Made by a program: the position numbers and the translations under genes. The notes under the pieces are model-generated. The model saw only the letters and a list, made by a program, of their open reading frames with translations, ran no database searches and was not told the origin of the DNA. Shown here one piece after another: positions 36,633-46,288 of a DNA stretch of 64,000 nucleotides. The stretch spans positions 1-64,000 of the forward strand of contig QCTN01000005.1 of assembly GCA_003211135.1 (NCBI GenBank), given 5' to 3'. Origin of the DNA: Prochlorococcus sp. AG-673-L20. GTDB taxonomy: Bacteria > Cyanobacteriota > Cyanobacteriia > PCC-6307 > Cyanobiaceae. Position 1 is the first letter of the stretch, and each line of letters begins with the position of its first letter.

Positions 36633-38537
36633 ATGGGGAAGGTTGTTGGAATCGATTTAGGGACAACTAATAGTTGTGTTGCTGTTATGGAAGGTGGTAA
36701 ACCCACTGTAATAGCAAATGCAGAGGGTTTCAGAACAACTCCATCTGTTGTTGCATATACAAAGAATCAAGATCAGCTTGTTGGCCAGATCGCAAAGCGA
36801 CAAGCTGTTATGAATCCTGAAAATACTTTTTACTCGGCCAAGCGTTTCGTTGGTAGGAGAGTAGACGAGGTTAACGAGGAATCAAAAGATGTCAGTTATG
36901 GTATTGAAAAGGCTGGTTCTAATGTGAAATTAAAATGTCCAGTCTTAGATAAACAATTTTCTCCTGAAGAAGTAAGTGCACAGGTTTTAAGAAAGCTTTC
37001 AGAAGATGCAGGTAAATATTTAGGAGAAAATATCACCCAAGCTGTTATAACCGTTCCTGCTTATTTTAATGACTCTCAAAGACAGGCTACAAAAGATGCA
37101 GGAAAGATAGCAGGCCTTGAAGTTTTAAGGATAATAAATGAGCCTACAGCTGCTGCATTAGCTTACGGATTAGACAAAAAAAGTAATGAAAGAATACTTG
37201 TTTTTGATTTAGGCGGTGGAACTTTTGATGTATCAGTTTTAGAAGTCGGAGATGGTGTTTTCGAAGTTCTATCAACTTCTGGAGATACTCATTTAGGAGG
37301 CGATGATTTTGATAGATGTATTGTGGACCATTTAGCAAGTATTTTTAAAAGTAATGAAGGAATTGATTTAAGGCAGGACAAACAAGCTTTGCAACGTCTT
37401 ACCGAGGCGGCTGAAAAGGCAAAAATTGAACTTTCAAATGCTACTCAAAGTGAAATTAATTTACCATTCATAACTGCTACTCCAGAAGGTCCGAAACATT
37501 TAGATTTAAATTTGACTAGAGCTAATTTTGAAGAGCTTGCTTCTAAATTAATTGATAGATGTAGAGTTCCTGTAGAACAAGCTCTTAAAGATGCCAAGCT
37601 ATCTACAGGAGAGATTGATGAAATAGTAATGGTTGGTGGCTCAACTAGAATGCCAGCCGTTCAAGAATTAGTTAAGAGAGTCACTGGTAAAGATCCTAAT
37701 CAAACTGTAAATCCAGATGAAGTTGTCGCTGTAGGTGCAGCTATTCAAGGAGGAGTTTTAGCCGGTGAAGTCAAAGATATCTTATTGTTAGACGTTACTC
37801 CGTTATCTCTTGGTGTAGAGACACTGGGTGGAGTAATGACAAAAATGATTACTCGAAATACAACAGTGCCAACAAAGAAGTCTGAGACTTATTCAACTGC
37901 TGTGGATGGTCAAACTAATGTCGAGATTCATGTTTTGCAGGGAGAAAGAGAAATGGCATCAGATAACAAAAGCTTAGGCACCTTTAGACTTGATGGTATT
38001 CCTTCTGCTCCTAGAGGCGTTCCGCAAATAGAAGTAACGTTTGATATTGATGCAAATGGAATTTTAAGTGTTACTGCGAAAGATAAAGGAAGTGGTAAGG
38101 AACAGTCTATTTCCATAACAGGTGCTTCAACCCTTTCAGATAATGAAGTTGATAAAATGGTTAAAGATGCAGAATCAAATGCTTCTGTTGACAAAGAAAA
38201 AAGAGAGAAAATTGATTTAAAGAATCAAGCGGAAACACTTGTTTATCAGACAGAAAAACAGTTAGGAGAACTTGGTGATAAAGTTGATGCTTCTGCTAAA
38301 GCTAAGGTAGAAGAAAAAAGTAAAGCATTAAAAGAAGCGACAACAAAAGAAGATTATGATTCTATGAAGAAATTGTTAGAAGAACTTCAACAAGAGCTTT
38401 ATGCAATTGGTTCTTCTGTGTATCAACAGCCAGGAAATCAACCTCCATCTCCTGGTAGTCCAGATTCAGCTGAACCAAATGCAAAAGGTGGGGATGACGA
38501 TGTTATAGATGCAGATTTTACAGAGACTAAAGATTAA
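36633..38537 (+). CDS. dnaK: Chaperone DnaK (Hsp70)
   Basis: ATP-driven Hsp70 chaperone (634 residues). The ATPase domain starts [13 protein letters not shown] at 5-17, with [20 protein letters not shown] and [11 protein letters not shown]. The substrate domain includes [17 protein letters not shown], and the C-terminus ends in a Pro/Gly linker and [13 protein letters not shown], close to the general EEVD/VIDA type tail. Cyanobacteria have several DnaK paralogs; this has the general housekeeping type tail. No CIRCE element is seen in the 116-base upstream spacer. It shares a TTAA with the convergent oxidoreductase gene. Confidence 0.97.
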   Translation: MGKVVGIDLGTTNSCVAVMEGGKPTVIANAEGFRTTPSVVAYTKNQDQLVGQIAKRQAVMNPENTFYSAKRFVGRRVDEVNEESKDVSYGIEKAGSNVKLKCPVLDKQFSPEEVSAQVLRKLSEDAGKYLGENITQAVITVPAYFNDSQRQATKDAGKIAGLEVLRIINEPTAAALAYGLDKKSNERILVFDLGGGTFDVSVLEVGDGVFEVLSTSGDTHLGGDDFDRCIVDHLASIFKSNEGIDLRQDKQALQRLTEAAEKAKIELSNATQSEINLPFITATPEGPKHLDLNLTRANFEELASKLIDRCRVPVEQALKDAKLSTGEIDEIVMVGGSTRMPAVQELVKRVTGKDPNQTVNPDEVVAVGAAIQGGVLAGEVKDILLLDVTPLSLGVETLGGVMTKMITRNTTVPTKKSETYSTAVDGQTNVEIHVLQGEREMASDNKSLGTFRLDGIPSAPRGVPQIEVTFDIDANGILSVTAKDKGSGKEQSISITGASTLSDNEVDKMVKDAESNASVDKEKREKIDLKNQAETLVYQTEKQLGELGDKVDASAKAKVEEKSKALKEATTKEDYDSMKKLLEELQQELYAIGSSVYQQPGNQPPSPGSPDSAEPNAKGGDDDVIDADFTETKD

Positions 38538-39616
38538 AGGATATGTTTTTCAATTTCATTTGAAATCCAATTAGAGCAAGCAGGGGCAAGTAATATTCCA
38601 TTTTTATAAAAACCGCTACATAAAATTAATCCTTTATCTAAACTTTTTAATATTGGTGATGGCTCATCTTGTGGGCGAGATCTTATACCAAACCATTTAT
38701 TGGTGATATTGTTTCTATTTAACCATGGTGGTTTATTTTTTATGATATCTGTAAGCTCTTCAAATATGTTTTCTATGGGTTCCGTATCATATTCATCGCT
38801 GGAACCAATAATTATTTTGTTTTTATCTTTTGGAAGAAAATTTTTACTATTTATGCTGAAATGCTTAGGGAGAGAAAGGAAATTAATTTCTTTTTCATTA
38901 ATGGAAATTTCTATGGCCTGACCTAAAACAGGTTTTAATTTTATGTTGTGACTATTTAAGTCGATTAATTTAATAGCATCAAGAGAGTTACATAATATAA
39001 TTACATCACTTTTAATTTCAAATCTATTACTGCACGTAGAAATCCATTGATTGTTAAAGTTTTTTATTTTTATAATTTCTTCATTTATACAATTTATATT
39101 TTTATTTTTAAGGTAAATATTTAAAGTTTTTAGTAATGAAATAGGATCTATCCTGCCATCTTGATAAGAGATGATACCTTTTAGATTATTTATATTAAAT
39201 ATTTTATTAATATTTTTAATAGCGGTAGAGTCTTTCTCTAAGACTTGTAAATCACGATTGGGATTATCAGAAATAAACTTAATTAGCTTTTCATATTTTG
39301 ATTCGTCTGTAGTTAGTTGGATTAATGGTTTGTTAATATTTAAATCTTTATTGTATTGCTGAAGAAATTTTATCCATTTTGGCCATAATTCATTACTTTT
39401 TTTTCTAAGTTCCCAACTTCTCCCTTTGCTTTTTTGATACATATGACTTATTAGCAGACCTAATGCAGCAGTGCTACTATTTTTACTTTCGTGAGGATCT
39501 GCAATAGTTATTTTAAAACCTTGTTCAGATAGTTCTAAGGCGTTAAATTTGCCTATAATTCCTGATCCAATAATTAATATATGAGACTTCTCATAATTCT
39601 TTTTTGATCTTTCCAT
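38534..39616 (-). CDS. FAD-dependent oxidoreductase, DAAO/glycine oxidase-like
   Basis: A flavoprotein of the D-amino-acid oxidase superfamily (360 residues from ATG 39616). The FAD Rossmann motif [20 protein letters not shown] is near the N-terminus with IADPHE at the ribose-binding strand end. SSTAALGLL, a [10 protein letters not shown] segment and the C-terminal [17 protein letters not shown] fit the ThiO/glycine-oxidase-like group. The substrate cannot be set by reading. ATG 39616 is chosen over a start at 39679 that would overlap the divergent purU. Starts are 47 bases apart. Confidence 0.8.
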   Translation of the reverse strand: MERSKKNYEKSHILIIGSGIIGKFNALELSEQGFKITIADPHESKNSSTAALGLLISHMYQKSKGRSWELRKKSNELWPKWIKFLQQYNKDLNINKPLIQLTTDESKYEKLIKFISDNPNRDLQVLEKDSTAIKNINKIFNINNLKGIISYQDGRIDPISLLKTLNIYLKNKNINCINEEIIKIKNFNNQWISTCSNRFEIKSDVIILCNSLDAIKLIDLNSHNIKLKPVLGQAIEISINEKEINFLSLPKHFSINSKNFLPKDKNKIIIGSSDEYDTEPIENIFEELTDIIKNKPPWLNRNNITNKWFGIRSRPQDEPSPILKSLDKGLILCSGFYKNGILLAPACSNWISNEIEKHIL

Positions 39617-39663
39617 TGGTATATTATAAATAATTACCCATAAGATTAAATTATTTAGATTTT

Positions 39664-40518
39664 TTGGAACAACCATCAATTATTTTAAGAACTGTATGTC
39701 CTGATCGTCCTGGATTAGTTAGTCAATTAACAAGTTGGATATCTAATTGTGGTGGCAATATAAAGCATTCAGATCATCATACAGATCAAGATGCAGGATT
39801 ATTTTTAAGTAGAATTGAATGGAGTAAAAGTGATTTACTAATTAATAAAGCTGAAATTAATAAAGAATTTGAAAAAATTGCAATAGATATAAATGGTCAA
39901 TTTAATATTAATTATTCAGATGAGATACCAAATGTTGGAATTTTTGTAAGCAAACAAAACCATTGTTTAATAGATTTGCTTTGGCGAGTAAGAAATGGTG
40001 AATTAAAAATGAAAGTCCCATTAATAATTTCTAATCATCCTGATCTTGAAGATATCGCTAAAGATTTTGATGCTAAATTTTTTTATATCAATACTTCTAA
40101 TCGTTCTAAGCCTAATGTAGAAAAACAGATTTTAACTTTGTTAAAAGATTTTGATATTGAACTTGTTGTACTAGCCAAATATATGCAAATATTAAGTGAT
40201 TCTTTCTTGAAAAACTGTTCTTCAATTATTAACATACATCATTCCTTTTTGCCTGCATTTAAAGGAGCACAGCCTTATCATCGAGCATGGAAGAGAGGTG
40301 TGAAATTAATTGGTGCGACTGCACATTATGTCACTGAAGATTTAGATGAAGGACCAATAATTGAGCAATGTACTGTCAATGTAAGTCATAGAGATGAGGT
40401 TGCTGATTTGATTAGAAAAGGACGAGATATTGAAAGGATAGCGCTTGCTCGTGCAGTTAGATTACATTTAAATCATCAGATTTTTGTATACGATAGTAAA
40501 ACTGCTGTTTTTGATTGA
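39664..40518 (+). CDS. purU: Formyltetrahydrofolate deformylase
   Basis: Hydrolyses 10-formyl-THF to formate and THF, balancing one-carbon pools with the glycine cleavage system (gcvT is in this window). The 284-residue protein has an N-terminal ACT domain (RTVCPDRPGLVSQLTSWI, 1-85) and a formyltransferase-like domain with N190, H192 in NIHHSFLPAFKGAQPYHRA and D228 in EDLDEGPI. The start is TTG at 39664; no usable ATG exists nearby. No glycinamide substrate motif of PurN is combined with the ACT domain, so PurU is favoured. Confidence 0.94.
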   Translation: MEQPSIILRTVCPDRPGLVSQLTSWISNCGGNIKHSDHHTDQDAGLFLSRIEWSKSDLLINKAEINKEFEKIAIDINGQFNINYSDEIPNVGIFVSKQNHCLIDLLWRVRNGELKMKVPLIISNHPDLEDIAKDFDAKFFYINTSNRSKPNVEKQILTLLKDFDIELVVLAKYMQILSDSFLKNCSSIINIHHSFLPAFKGAQPYHRAWKRGVKLIGATAHYVTEDLDEGPIIEQCTVNVSHRDEVADLIRKGRDIERIALARAVRLHLNHQIFVYDSKTAVFD

Positions 40519-40530
40519 AAATTAATTTTT

Positions 40531-41889
40531 TTACTCTTCTAATTCGATTTGTATTTGTCTCTCATAAATAGATTTTTCATTAAAAGCTCTTGCTACTAAA
40601 AAACTTGTAATACAACTAATAAGAACTGGTTTCATTATTAATAAATTTTTTGTTAGTGCAAAAGCTAAAAACATTGCTGTTATTGGTGTTCTGGAACATC
40701 CAGCTACAAATGCCCCCATGCCAGCAAAGATATATGTGCTTGGGGCATGCCCTGTAGCTATTTCCACCCAGTTTCCCATTATTAATCCTATAGCTCCACC
40801 CAAAGTAAGCATGGGATAGAATAATCCCCCAGGTGCTCCTGATGCGGCTGCTAATCCAGTTGTTATAAAAAGTATAAATACTGCTAAAAGAGCTATTTCA
40901 ATACTAGTATTTTTTTCAGCTATTATTTTCTGTAACTCATCTAGATTGTGAAAAGAGCTAGGTAAAAAAGAATAAATACTCCCAAGTAAAAGTCCACAAA
41001 TACTCATTTTTAAAACAAATTTATTTTTATACCATTTCTTCCCAAGATCTTGCATAACAAGAACATACTTGCTGTAAAGTTCTGCAAATAATCCAACAAT
41101 AACTCCTAGTAAAACAAGATAAATTAAATCTATTGGTAAGAAAAAGACAGATGGATCATATTCTTTTTGGATTAAAAATCCTAGGTTGAAGTCAAACCCT
41201 CCTGCTTTGGGGTCTAAACCCAAGGCTTGAATAATATCTGCAGAAGAATCTGCTATGAAAGTTGTTATTACAACTAATAATAAGATTATAGGTCTTGCAG
41301 AATTTAATAATTCTTCAATCGCGTAAATGAAACCACCTAAAGGAGCACTAAATACCGCGGCGATCCCAGCACCTCCTCCGGCAGCAACAAGCACCCTTCT
41401 AAATGCAAGAGGAGCTTTCAGCCATCTTGCCATTTGCCAAGCTACTGAACCCCCCATTTGAACTGATGGACCTTCAGGACCTAAAGGGAATCCACTGCCA
41501 ATTGCAATTATTCCAGATATTAATTTAACTAATCCAACTTTTAGATTCATGGGCACTTTTTTATGCCTCAAGAATCCCATGATTTGACTTACTCCAGAAC
41601 CTTTGGCTGCAGGGGCTAAGTTTTTAATTAAAAATCCCGCTATTGCGCCACCAACGGCACCAAATGCTGGCAAAACTGCAATGGATGGGAAATGACCTAA
41701 AAGTTCTAATCTCCAACTATTTATAAAATAAATACCAGTTTTAAAAAAAATACTAGTTATTGATGCTCCTAATCCTGTAAATAGAATTGATATGACTACA
41801 ACAAAAGATCTTTGTTTAAGTAATTTTTTAATGCTACGAGATGACTTACTACTTGTTCTTTGAATATTTTCTTTTATTAGCTTTTGCAT
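40531..41889 (-). CDS. ClC-type chloride/proton antiporter
   Basis: Membrane ClC protein (452 residues, about ten or more helices). Selectivity motifs are GSGVS at 97-101, GPEGP at 137-141 with gating glutamate E139, and GLFYP at 355-359. E193 in FIYAIEELL matches the internal proton glutamate (E203 in E. coli ClC-ec1), so an H+/Cl- exchanger is more likely than a channel. No CBS domains follow. It lies 9 bases downstream of acnB on the same strand. The physiological anion is inferred. Confidence 0.92.
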   Translation of the reverse strand: MQKLIKENIQRTSSKSSRSIKKLLKQRSFVVVISILFTGLGASITSIFFKTGIYFINSWRLELLGHFPSIAVLPAFGAVGGAIAGFLIKNLAPAAKGSGVSQIMGFLRHKKVPMNLKVGLVKLISGIIAIGSGFPLGPEGPSVQMGGSVAWQMARWLKAPLAFRRVLVAAGGGAGIAAVFSAPLGGFIYAIEELLNSARPIILLLVVITTFIADSSADIIQALGLDPKAGGFDFNLGFLIQKEYDPSVFFLPIDLIYLVLLGVIVGLFAELYSKYVLVMQDLGKKWYKNKFVLKMSICGLLLGSIYSFLPSSFHNLDELQKIIAEKNTSIEIALLAVFILFITTGLAAASGAPGGLFYPMLTLGGAIGLIMGNWVEIATGHAPSTYIFAGMGAFVAGCSRTPITAMFLAFALTKNLLIMKPVLISCITSFLVARAFNEKSIYERQIQIELEE

Positions 41890-41898
41890 AATTCATTA

Positions 41899-44472
41899 TC
41901 ATTTTGACAAACTAAAATTTTTAATTTCGTCAAATTGAAGATAACGGTAAAGTTCATCAGAGTATGGATTTATTTTGTTTTTAGTAATATCTTGATACTC
42001 ACTTACTGTGGGTATTTTTCCTAGAAGAGCACAAACTGCTGCTAATTCAGCACTTCCTAAAAATACCTGAGCATTTTTGCCAAGTCTATTATCAAAATTT
42101 CTAGTGCTGGTTGAGAAGACAACAGAACCTTCATCTACTCTTGCTTGATTACCCATGCATAATGAACAACCTGGCAACTCTAATCTTGCCCCGCATTTTT
42201 TAAATATTTCATAGTAACCTTCTGCTTTTAGTGTTTCCTCATCCATTTTTGTAGGAGGACAAATCCATAGTTTTGCATTTAATTTTTTTATTCCCTCAAG
42301 AACCTTAGCAGCAGCTCTGTAATGTCCGATATTAGTCATGCAGGAGCCTATAAAAACCTCATCAATTTCTGTATTTTCTACATCTTTTATTTCTTTTACA
42401 TTATCTGGATCATTTGGGCAAGCTACTATCGGTTGCGTAACTTTGGCTAGATCAATTTCTATTATCTCTTCATAAGAGGCATTTTCGTCTGGCTGAATTA
42501 ATTCAGGCTTTTTTAACCAAGTTTTCATATCAATGATTCTTCTTGATATCGACTTTGCATCTTTATAATCGCTCTCAATCATTTTCTCTAAAAGGCAAAT
42601 ATTACTTTTTAAATATTCTTTTACAGTGTTATGTGATAAGAGTATTGTGCTTCCAGCGCACGAGCGTTCAGCTGTTGCATCAGTCAATTCAAATGCTTGT
42701 TCAAGTTTTAAATCAGGTAAACCCTCTATTTCCATAATTTTCCCGTTAAATATATTTTTTTTATTTGCTTTTGCAACGGTTAATAGACCTTTTTTTATTG
42801 CAAAGAGTGGAATTGCATTTACGAGATCTCTTAGAGTTATTCCTGGCAGTAAACTTCCTGTGAATTTTACCAATACTGATTCTGGCATATTTAATGGTAA
42901 TGATCCTATTGCAGCAGCAAAAGCAACAATACCTGAGCCTCCTGGGAAGGAAATCCCAAGAGGGAATCTTGTATGACTATCACCACCTGTTCCTACAGTG
43001 TCTGGAAGAAGCATTCTATTAAGCCAACTATGGATAATACCGTCTCCAGGTTTAAGAGCTACACCACCTCTTTGTGAAATGAAATCAGGTAATTCTTTAT
43101 GTGTAACTAAATCAACTGGTTTAGGATATGCAGCTGTGTGACAAAAACTTTGCATTACTAAATCTGCAGTAAAACCTAAACAAGCTAGCTCTTTAAGTTC
43201 ATCTCTAGTCATTGGACCAGTAGTATCTTGACTACCAACAGTCGTCATAATGGGTTCACATGTCATGCCAGGAAGAACTCCTTTTAATCCACATGCTTTA
43301 CCTACTATTTTTTGTGCTTGAGTAAATCCAGTATTAATTTTTTTTGGACTTTTTGGACGGATAAATATTTCACTGGCCTCTAATTCAAGTTTTTTTCTGA
43401 TTTTATCTGTAAGAGATCTCCCAATCATAAGATTTATTCTTCCGCCAGCTTGAATTTCATCTGTAAGTGTTGATGGGTTCAATTTGAAATGACTTATTAC
43501 TAATTCAGTATTTGAAATTTTATCTATTTTTTTAATGACACCTTCATAGGGCAATATTTTTAGTAAATCACCAGTCTTTATTTCGGAGACATCAGTTTCA
43601 ATTGGAAGAGCCCCTGAATCTTGGGCGGTATTAAAGAAAATTGGTGCTATTTTGTTCCCTATAATTATCCCACCAGTTTTTTTATTAGGAACAAAGGGAA
43701 TATTTTCGCCTAAATGCCAAATTAGAGAATTAATGGCAGATTTTCTTGAACTTCCTGTACCAACAACATCTCCAACATAAGCTATTTGTATCTTTTGTTT
43801 TTTAAGATCATCAAGAATTTTTAGTCCATCTTGCTTCTTGAATTCAAGCATGGACAATGAGTGTAGTGGTATATCTGGACGGGTTGTAGCATGAACTGCC
43901 GGAGATAAGTCATCAGTATTTGTTTCCCCATCAATTTTGAATGCTAAACATGTAAGTTCTCTTGGAAGTGAGTTTTTAGTTGTAAACCATTCTGCATTCG
44001 CCCAACTATTTACAACCTCTTTTGCATAAATATTATTTTGAGATAAATCAAAAATATCATTTGCTGCATCGTAAACAAGGATAATATTCTTTAAAACTTG
44101 TGCTGCTTCTTTGGCAAGTAAATTGTTTTTACTTTTGAGTATTTCAATAAGCGAGTTAACGTTATATCCTCCAATCATTGTTCCAAGTATTTGTATTGCT
44201 TTTTGGGAATTGATGAATTTGCAATGTTTTTCTCCATTAACAATCGCTGTAAGCCAACTTGCTTTTATATATGCTGCTTCATCCACCCCTGGCGGTACTC
44301 TATTTATAAGTAAATCCAGTAAATAGTCACTTTCGGGATTATTTTCTCTTTCTAATTGTTTTGTAACACAGTTTATCTGCTCTGCATTGAGAGGTAATGG
44401 AGGTATGCCTTGAGCTGCTCTTTCAGCTACGTGGTTTGCATAATCTTTGAGCAATGTTTCCAATTTCTTCAT
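41899..44472 (-). CDS. acnB: Aconitate hydratase B
   Basis: TCA-cycle aconitase of the bacterial B type: citrate to isocitrate through cis-aconitate. 857 residues against about 865 in E. coli. It has the N-terminal HEAT-like region and swivel domain (GDVVGTGSSRKSAINSLIWH), then the catalytic part with MTRDELKELACLGF and GGDSHTRFPLGISFP. Cluster cysteines are in GSCMTNIG near 710 and in PGCSLCMGNQAR near 768. It is divergent from DAHP synthase across 97 bases. Confidence 0.97.
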   Translation of the reverse strand: MKKLETLLKDYANHVAERAAQGIPPLPLNAEQINCVTKQLERENNPESDYLLDLLINRVPPGVDEAAYIKASWLTAIVNGEKHCKFINSQKAIQILGTMIGGYNVNSLIEILKSKNNLLAKEAAQVLKNIILVYDAANDIFDLSQNNIYAKEVVNSWANAEWFTTKNSLPRELTCLAFKIDGETNTDDLSPAVHATTRPDIPLHSLSMLEFKKQDGLKILDDLKKQKIQIAYVGDVVGTGSSRKSAINSLIWHLGENIPFVPNKKTGGIIIGNKIAPIFFNTAQDSGALPIETDVSEIKTGDLLKILPYEGVIKKIDKISNTELVISHFKLNPSTLTDEIQAGGRINLMIGRSLTDKIRKKLELEASEIFIRPKSPKKINTGFTQAQKIVGKACGLKGVLPGMTCEPIMTTVGSQDTTGPMTRDELKELACLGFTADLVMQSFCHTAAYPKPVDLVTHKELPDFISQRGGVALKPGDGIIHSWLNRMLLPDTVGTGGDSHTRFPLGISFPGGSGIVAFAAAIGSLPLNMPESVLVKFTGSLLPGITLRDLVNAIPLFAIKKGLLTVAKANKKNIFNGKIMEIEGLPDLKLEQAFELTDATAERSCAGSTILLSHNTVKEYLKSNICLLEKMIESDYKDAKSISRRIIDMKTWLKKPELIQPDENASYEEIIEIDLAKVTQPIVACPNDPDNVKEIKDVENTEIDEVFIGSCMTNIGHYRAAAKVLEGIKKLNAKLWICPPTKMDEETLKAEGYYEIFKKCGARLELPGCSLCMGNQARVDEGSVVFSTSTRNFDNRLGKNAQVFLGSAELAAVCALLGKIPTVSEYQDITKNKINPYSDELYRYLQFDEIKNFSLSK

Positions 44473-44569
44473 TTGTAAGGTTTAATGCCTAATCTATTGT
44501 TATTTTTAATATTGATAAGGAGAGTATTCATCAATGCTTTTTTAAATATTCAAATTTCTTAATTAATTA

Positions 44570-45637
44570 ATGACGACTTCATCAAATAATCAATCTTTGG
44601 AAAAAACATCTGATTTGCATGTTGTTGAAACACGTCCATTAATACCCCCAGTCAAACTTCATAATGATATACCTCTAGATTATACCTCCGCTGATACTGT
44701 CTCAAATACTAGAAGATCGATACAAAATATTTTGCATAACAATGATCCTAGGCTTTTAGTCATAGTAGGACCATGCTCGATTCACGATATTGAAGCTGCT
44801 AAAGAATATGCAGAATATATTCAGGAATTTAGAAAAATTTATAATGATAAATTGGAAATAGTAATGAGAGTATATTTTGAAAAACCAAGAACCACAATTG
44901 GATGGAAAGGATTGATAAACGATCCGCATCTAGATGGATCATATGATATTAATACAGGTTTACGTAGAGCTAGAAGTTTACTCTCTTATCTTGCAACTCG
45001 CGGAATTCCTTCAGCGACTGAGTTGCTAGATCCAATTGTTCCACAATATATCGCTGATTTAATAAGCTGGACAGCAATTGGCGCAAGGACTACTGAAAGT
45101 CAAACTCATAGAGAAATGGCTTCAGGATTATCCATGCCTATCGGTTTTAAAAATGGCACGGATGGTTCTTTCGGCACAGCTATTAATGCTATGCAGTCTG
45201 CTTCAAAATCTCATCATTTCTTAGGTGTTAACGATCAAGGTTATGCTTCTATAGTAAATACAACCGGCAATCCAGATGGACATATAGTTTTAAGGGGAGG
45301 TTCTAAAGGAGTTAATTTTGAAAATCAACATGTAAAAAGTATTTCTTCTGAATTAAAAGCAGGTAATCTTCCTTACAAAGTTATGATTGATTGTAGTCAT
45401 GGAAATTCTAATAAAGATTTCAGGAAGCAATCTGAAGTTCTAGAAAATGTCGCAAATCAAATTAGGAATGGTGAAAAAAATATTTTAGGAATTATGCTTG
45501 AAAGTCACCTTAAGGAAGGTAATCAAAAACTTTCAAATAGCAAAGATCTTGAGTACGGAAGAAGTATTACTGACGCTTGTATAAATATCGATACGACAAA
45601 AAATTTGATCGCCAGTTTATATGATTCAATTTTGTAA
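44570..45637 (+). CDS. aroG: 3-deoxy-7-phosphoheptulonate (DAHP) synthase, class I
   Basis: First step of the shikimate pathway: phosphoenolpyruvate plus erythrose-4-phosphate. The 355-residue protein is the E. coli AroF/G/H type: VGPCSIHD at 67-74, MRVYFEKPRTTIGWKGLINDP, ATELLDPIVPQY, GARTTESQTHREMASG, KNGTDG and MIDCSHGNSNKD with metal ligands. Which aromatic amino acid inhibits it cannot be read, so the symbol is by family. aroE is 8 kb away. It converges with the phytol-kinase-like gene with one base between the stops. Confidence 0.94.
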   Translation: MTTSSNNQSLEKTSDLHVVETRPLIPPVKLHNDIPLDYTSADTVSNTRRSIQNILHNNDPRLLVIVGPCSIHDIEAAKEYAEYIQEFRKIYNDKLEIVMRVYFEKPRTTIGWKGLINDPHLDGSYDINTGLRRARSLLSYLATRGIPSATELLDPIVPQYIADLISWTAIGARTTESQTHREMASGLSMPIGFKNGTDGSFGTAINAMQSASKSHHFLGVNDQGYASIVNTTGNPDGHIVLRGGSKGVNFENQHVKSISSELKAGNLPYKVMIDCSHGNSNKDFRKQSEVLENVANQIRNGEKNILGIMLESHLKEGNQKLSNSKDLEYGRSITDACINIDTTKNLIASLYDSIL

Positions 45638-45638
45638 T

Positions 45639-46283
45639 TTATAAACCTGTAATAAAATAGTTAAAGAAAAATGCTGCTGAAATTGGTACAAAAAAATTAT
45701 CTATTCCAAAAATACTAAATTGTTCAATAACAGTAGAAATAAAAGCAATGGTAAAAATATTTATATTCAAAGAATATTTTTGAAAAAAACTTAACCCAAA
45801 AACAACTATTAAGCTTGTAATGAACATAGTCATTGTTCCAAAAAAGGATTTTTTTTGGTTTAAAAAAACCCAACTTTTGGATTGAAAGTTTTTACCTATT
45901 AATCCCGCAAATCCATCCCCAAATGTCATTATAAAAAACCCAACAATGAGTGAAGTAGGATCTTTATTCCAATAAAGGTAAATTAAAATAAATAAACTGA
46001 GACAATAAAATAATGTCCCATAGCTTTTTCTGTCTACATCTTCAATAGTTGGTAATAATTTAGATTGGTAATTTATGAAAATTAATAGCGAAAAAAGCCC
46101 TGTGAAATATAGAGCAGAAGCTTGATCTATATCTAAAAATTTAGCGAGAGGAATTAAAGGTCCTATTCCAATATGTATGATCTTTCTAAGTGCTTCTTTA
46201 TTATTCGGATTAAACCTTTGATATATTAGTGATATGAAAAAGATAATAAATATATAAATTAAAATAAAAACAAAATTTAACAA
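45639..46283 (-). CDS. Phytol/dolichol kinase-like membrane protein
   Basis: Polytopic membrane protein of 214 residues with about six hydrophobic segments. It belongs to the CTP-dependent lipid kinase/cytidylyltransferase group (VTE5/VTE6/SEC59-like). Marks are NKEALRKIIHIGIGP near the start and the nucleotide/metal motif TFGDGFAGLIGKNFQ followed by KKSFFGTMTMF. In phototrophs such enzymes recycle phytol for tocopherol and chlorophyll. The exact substrate is inferred. The start is TTG at 46283, 5 bases after the sigma factor stop. Confidence 0.75.
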   Translation of the reverse strand: MLNFVFILIYIFIIFFISLIYQRFNPNNKEALRKIIHIGIGPLIPLAKFLDIDQASALYFTGLFSLLIFINYQSKLLPTIEDVDRKSYGTLFYCLSLFILIYLYWNKDPTSLIVGFFIMTFGDGFAGLIGKNFQSKSWVFLNQKKSFFGTMTMFITSLIVVFGLSFFQKYSLNINIFTIAFISTVIEQFSIFGIDNFFVPISAAFFFNYFITGL

Positions 46284-46288
46284 CTTAA

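Noticed and set aside
39617-39679. Longer FAD oxidoreductase reaching into purU
   Set aside because: The extension has no flavoprotein character and would overlap the divergent purU start; ATG 39616 sits just before the Rossmann motif.
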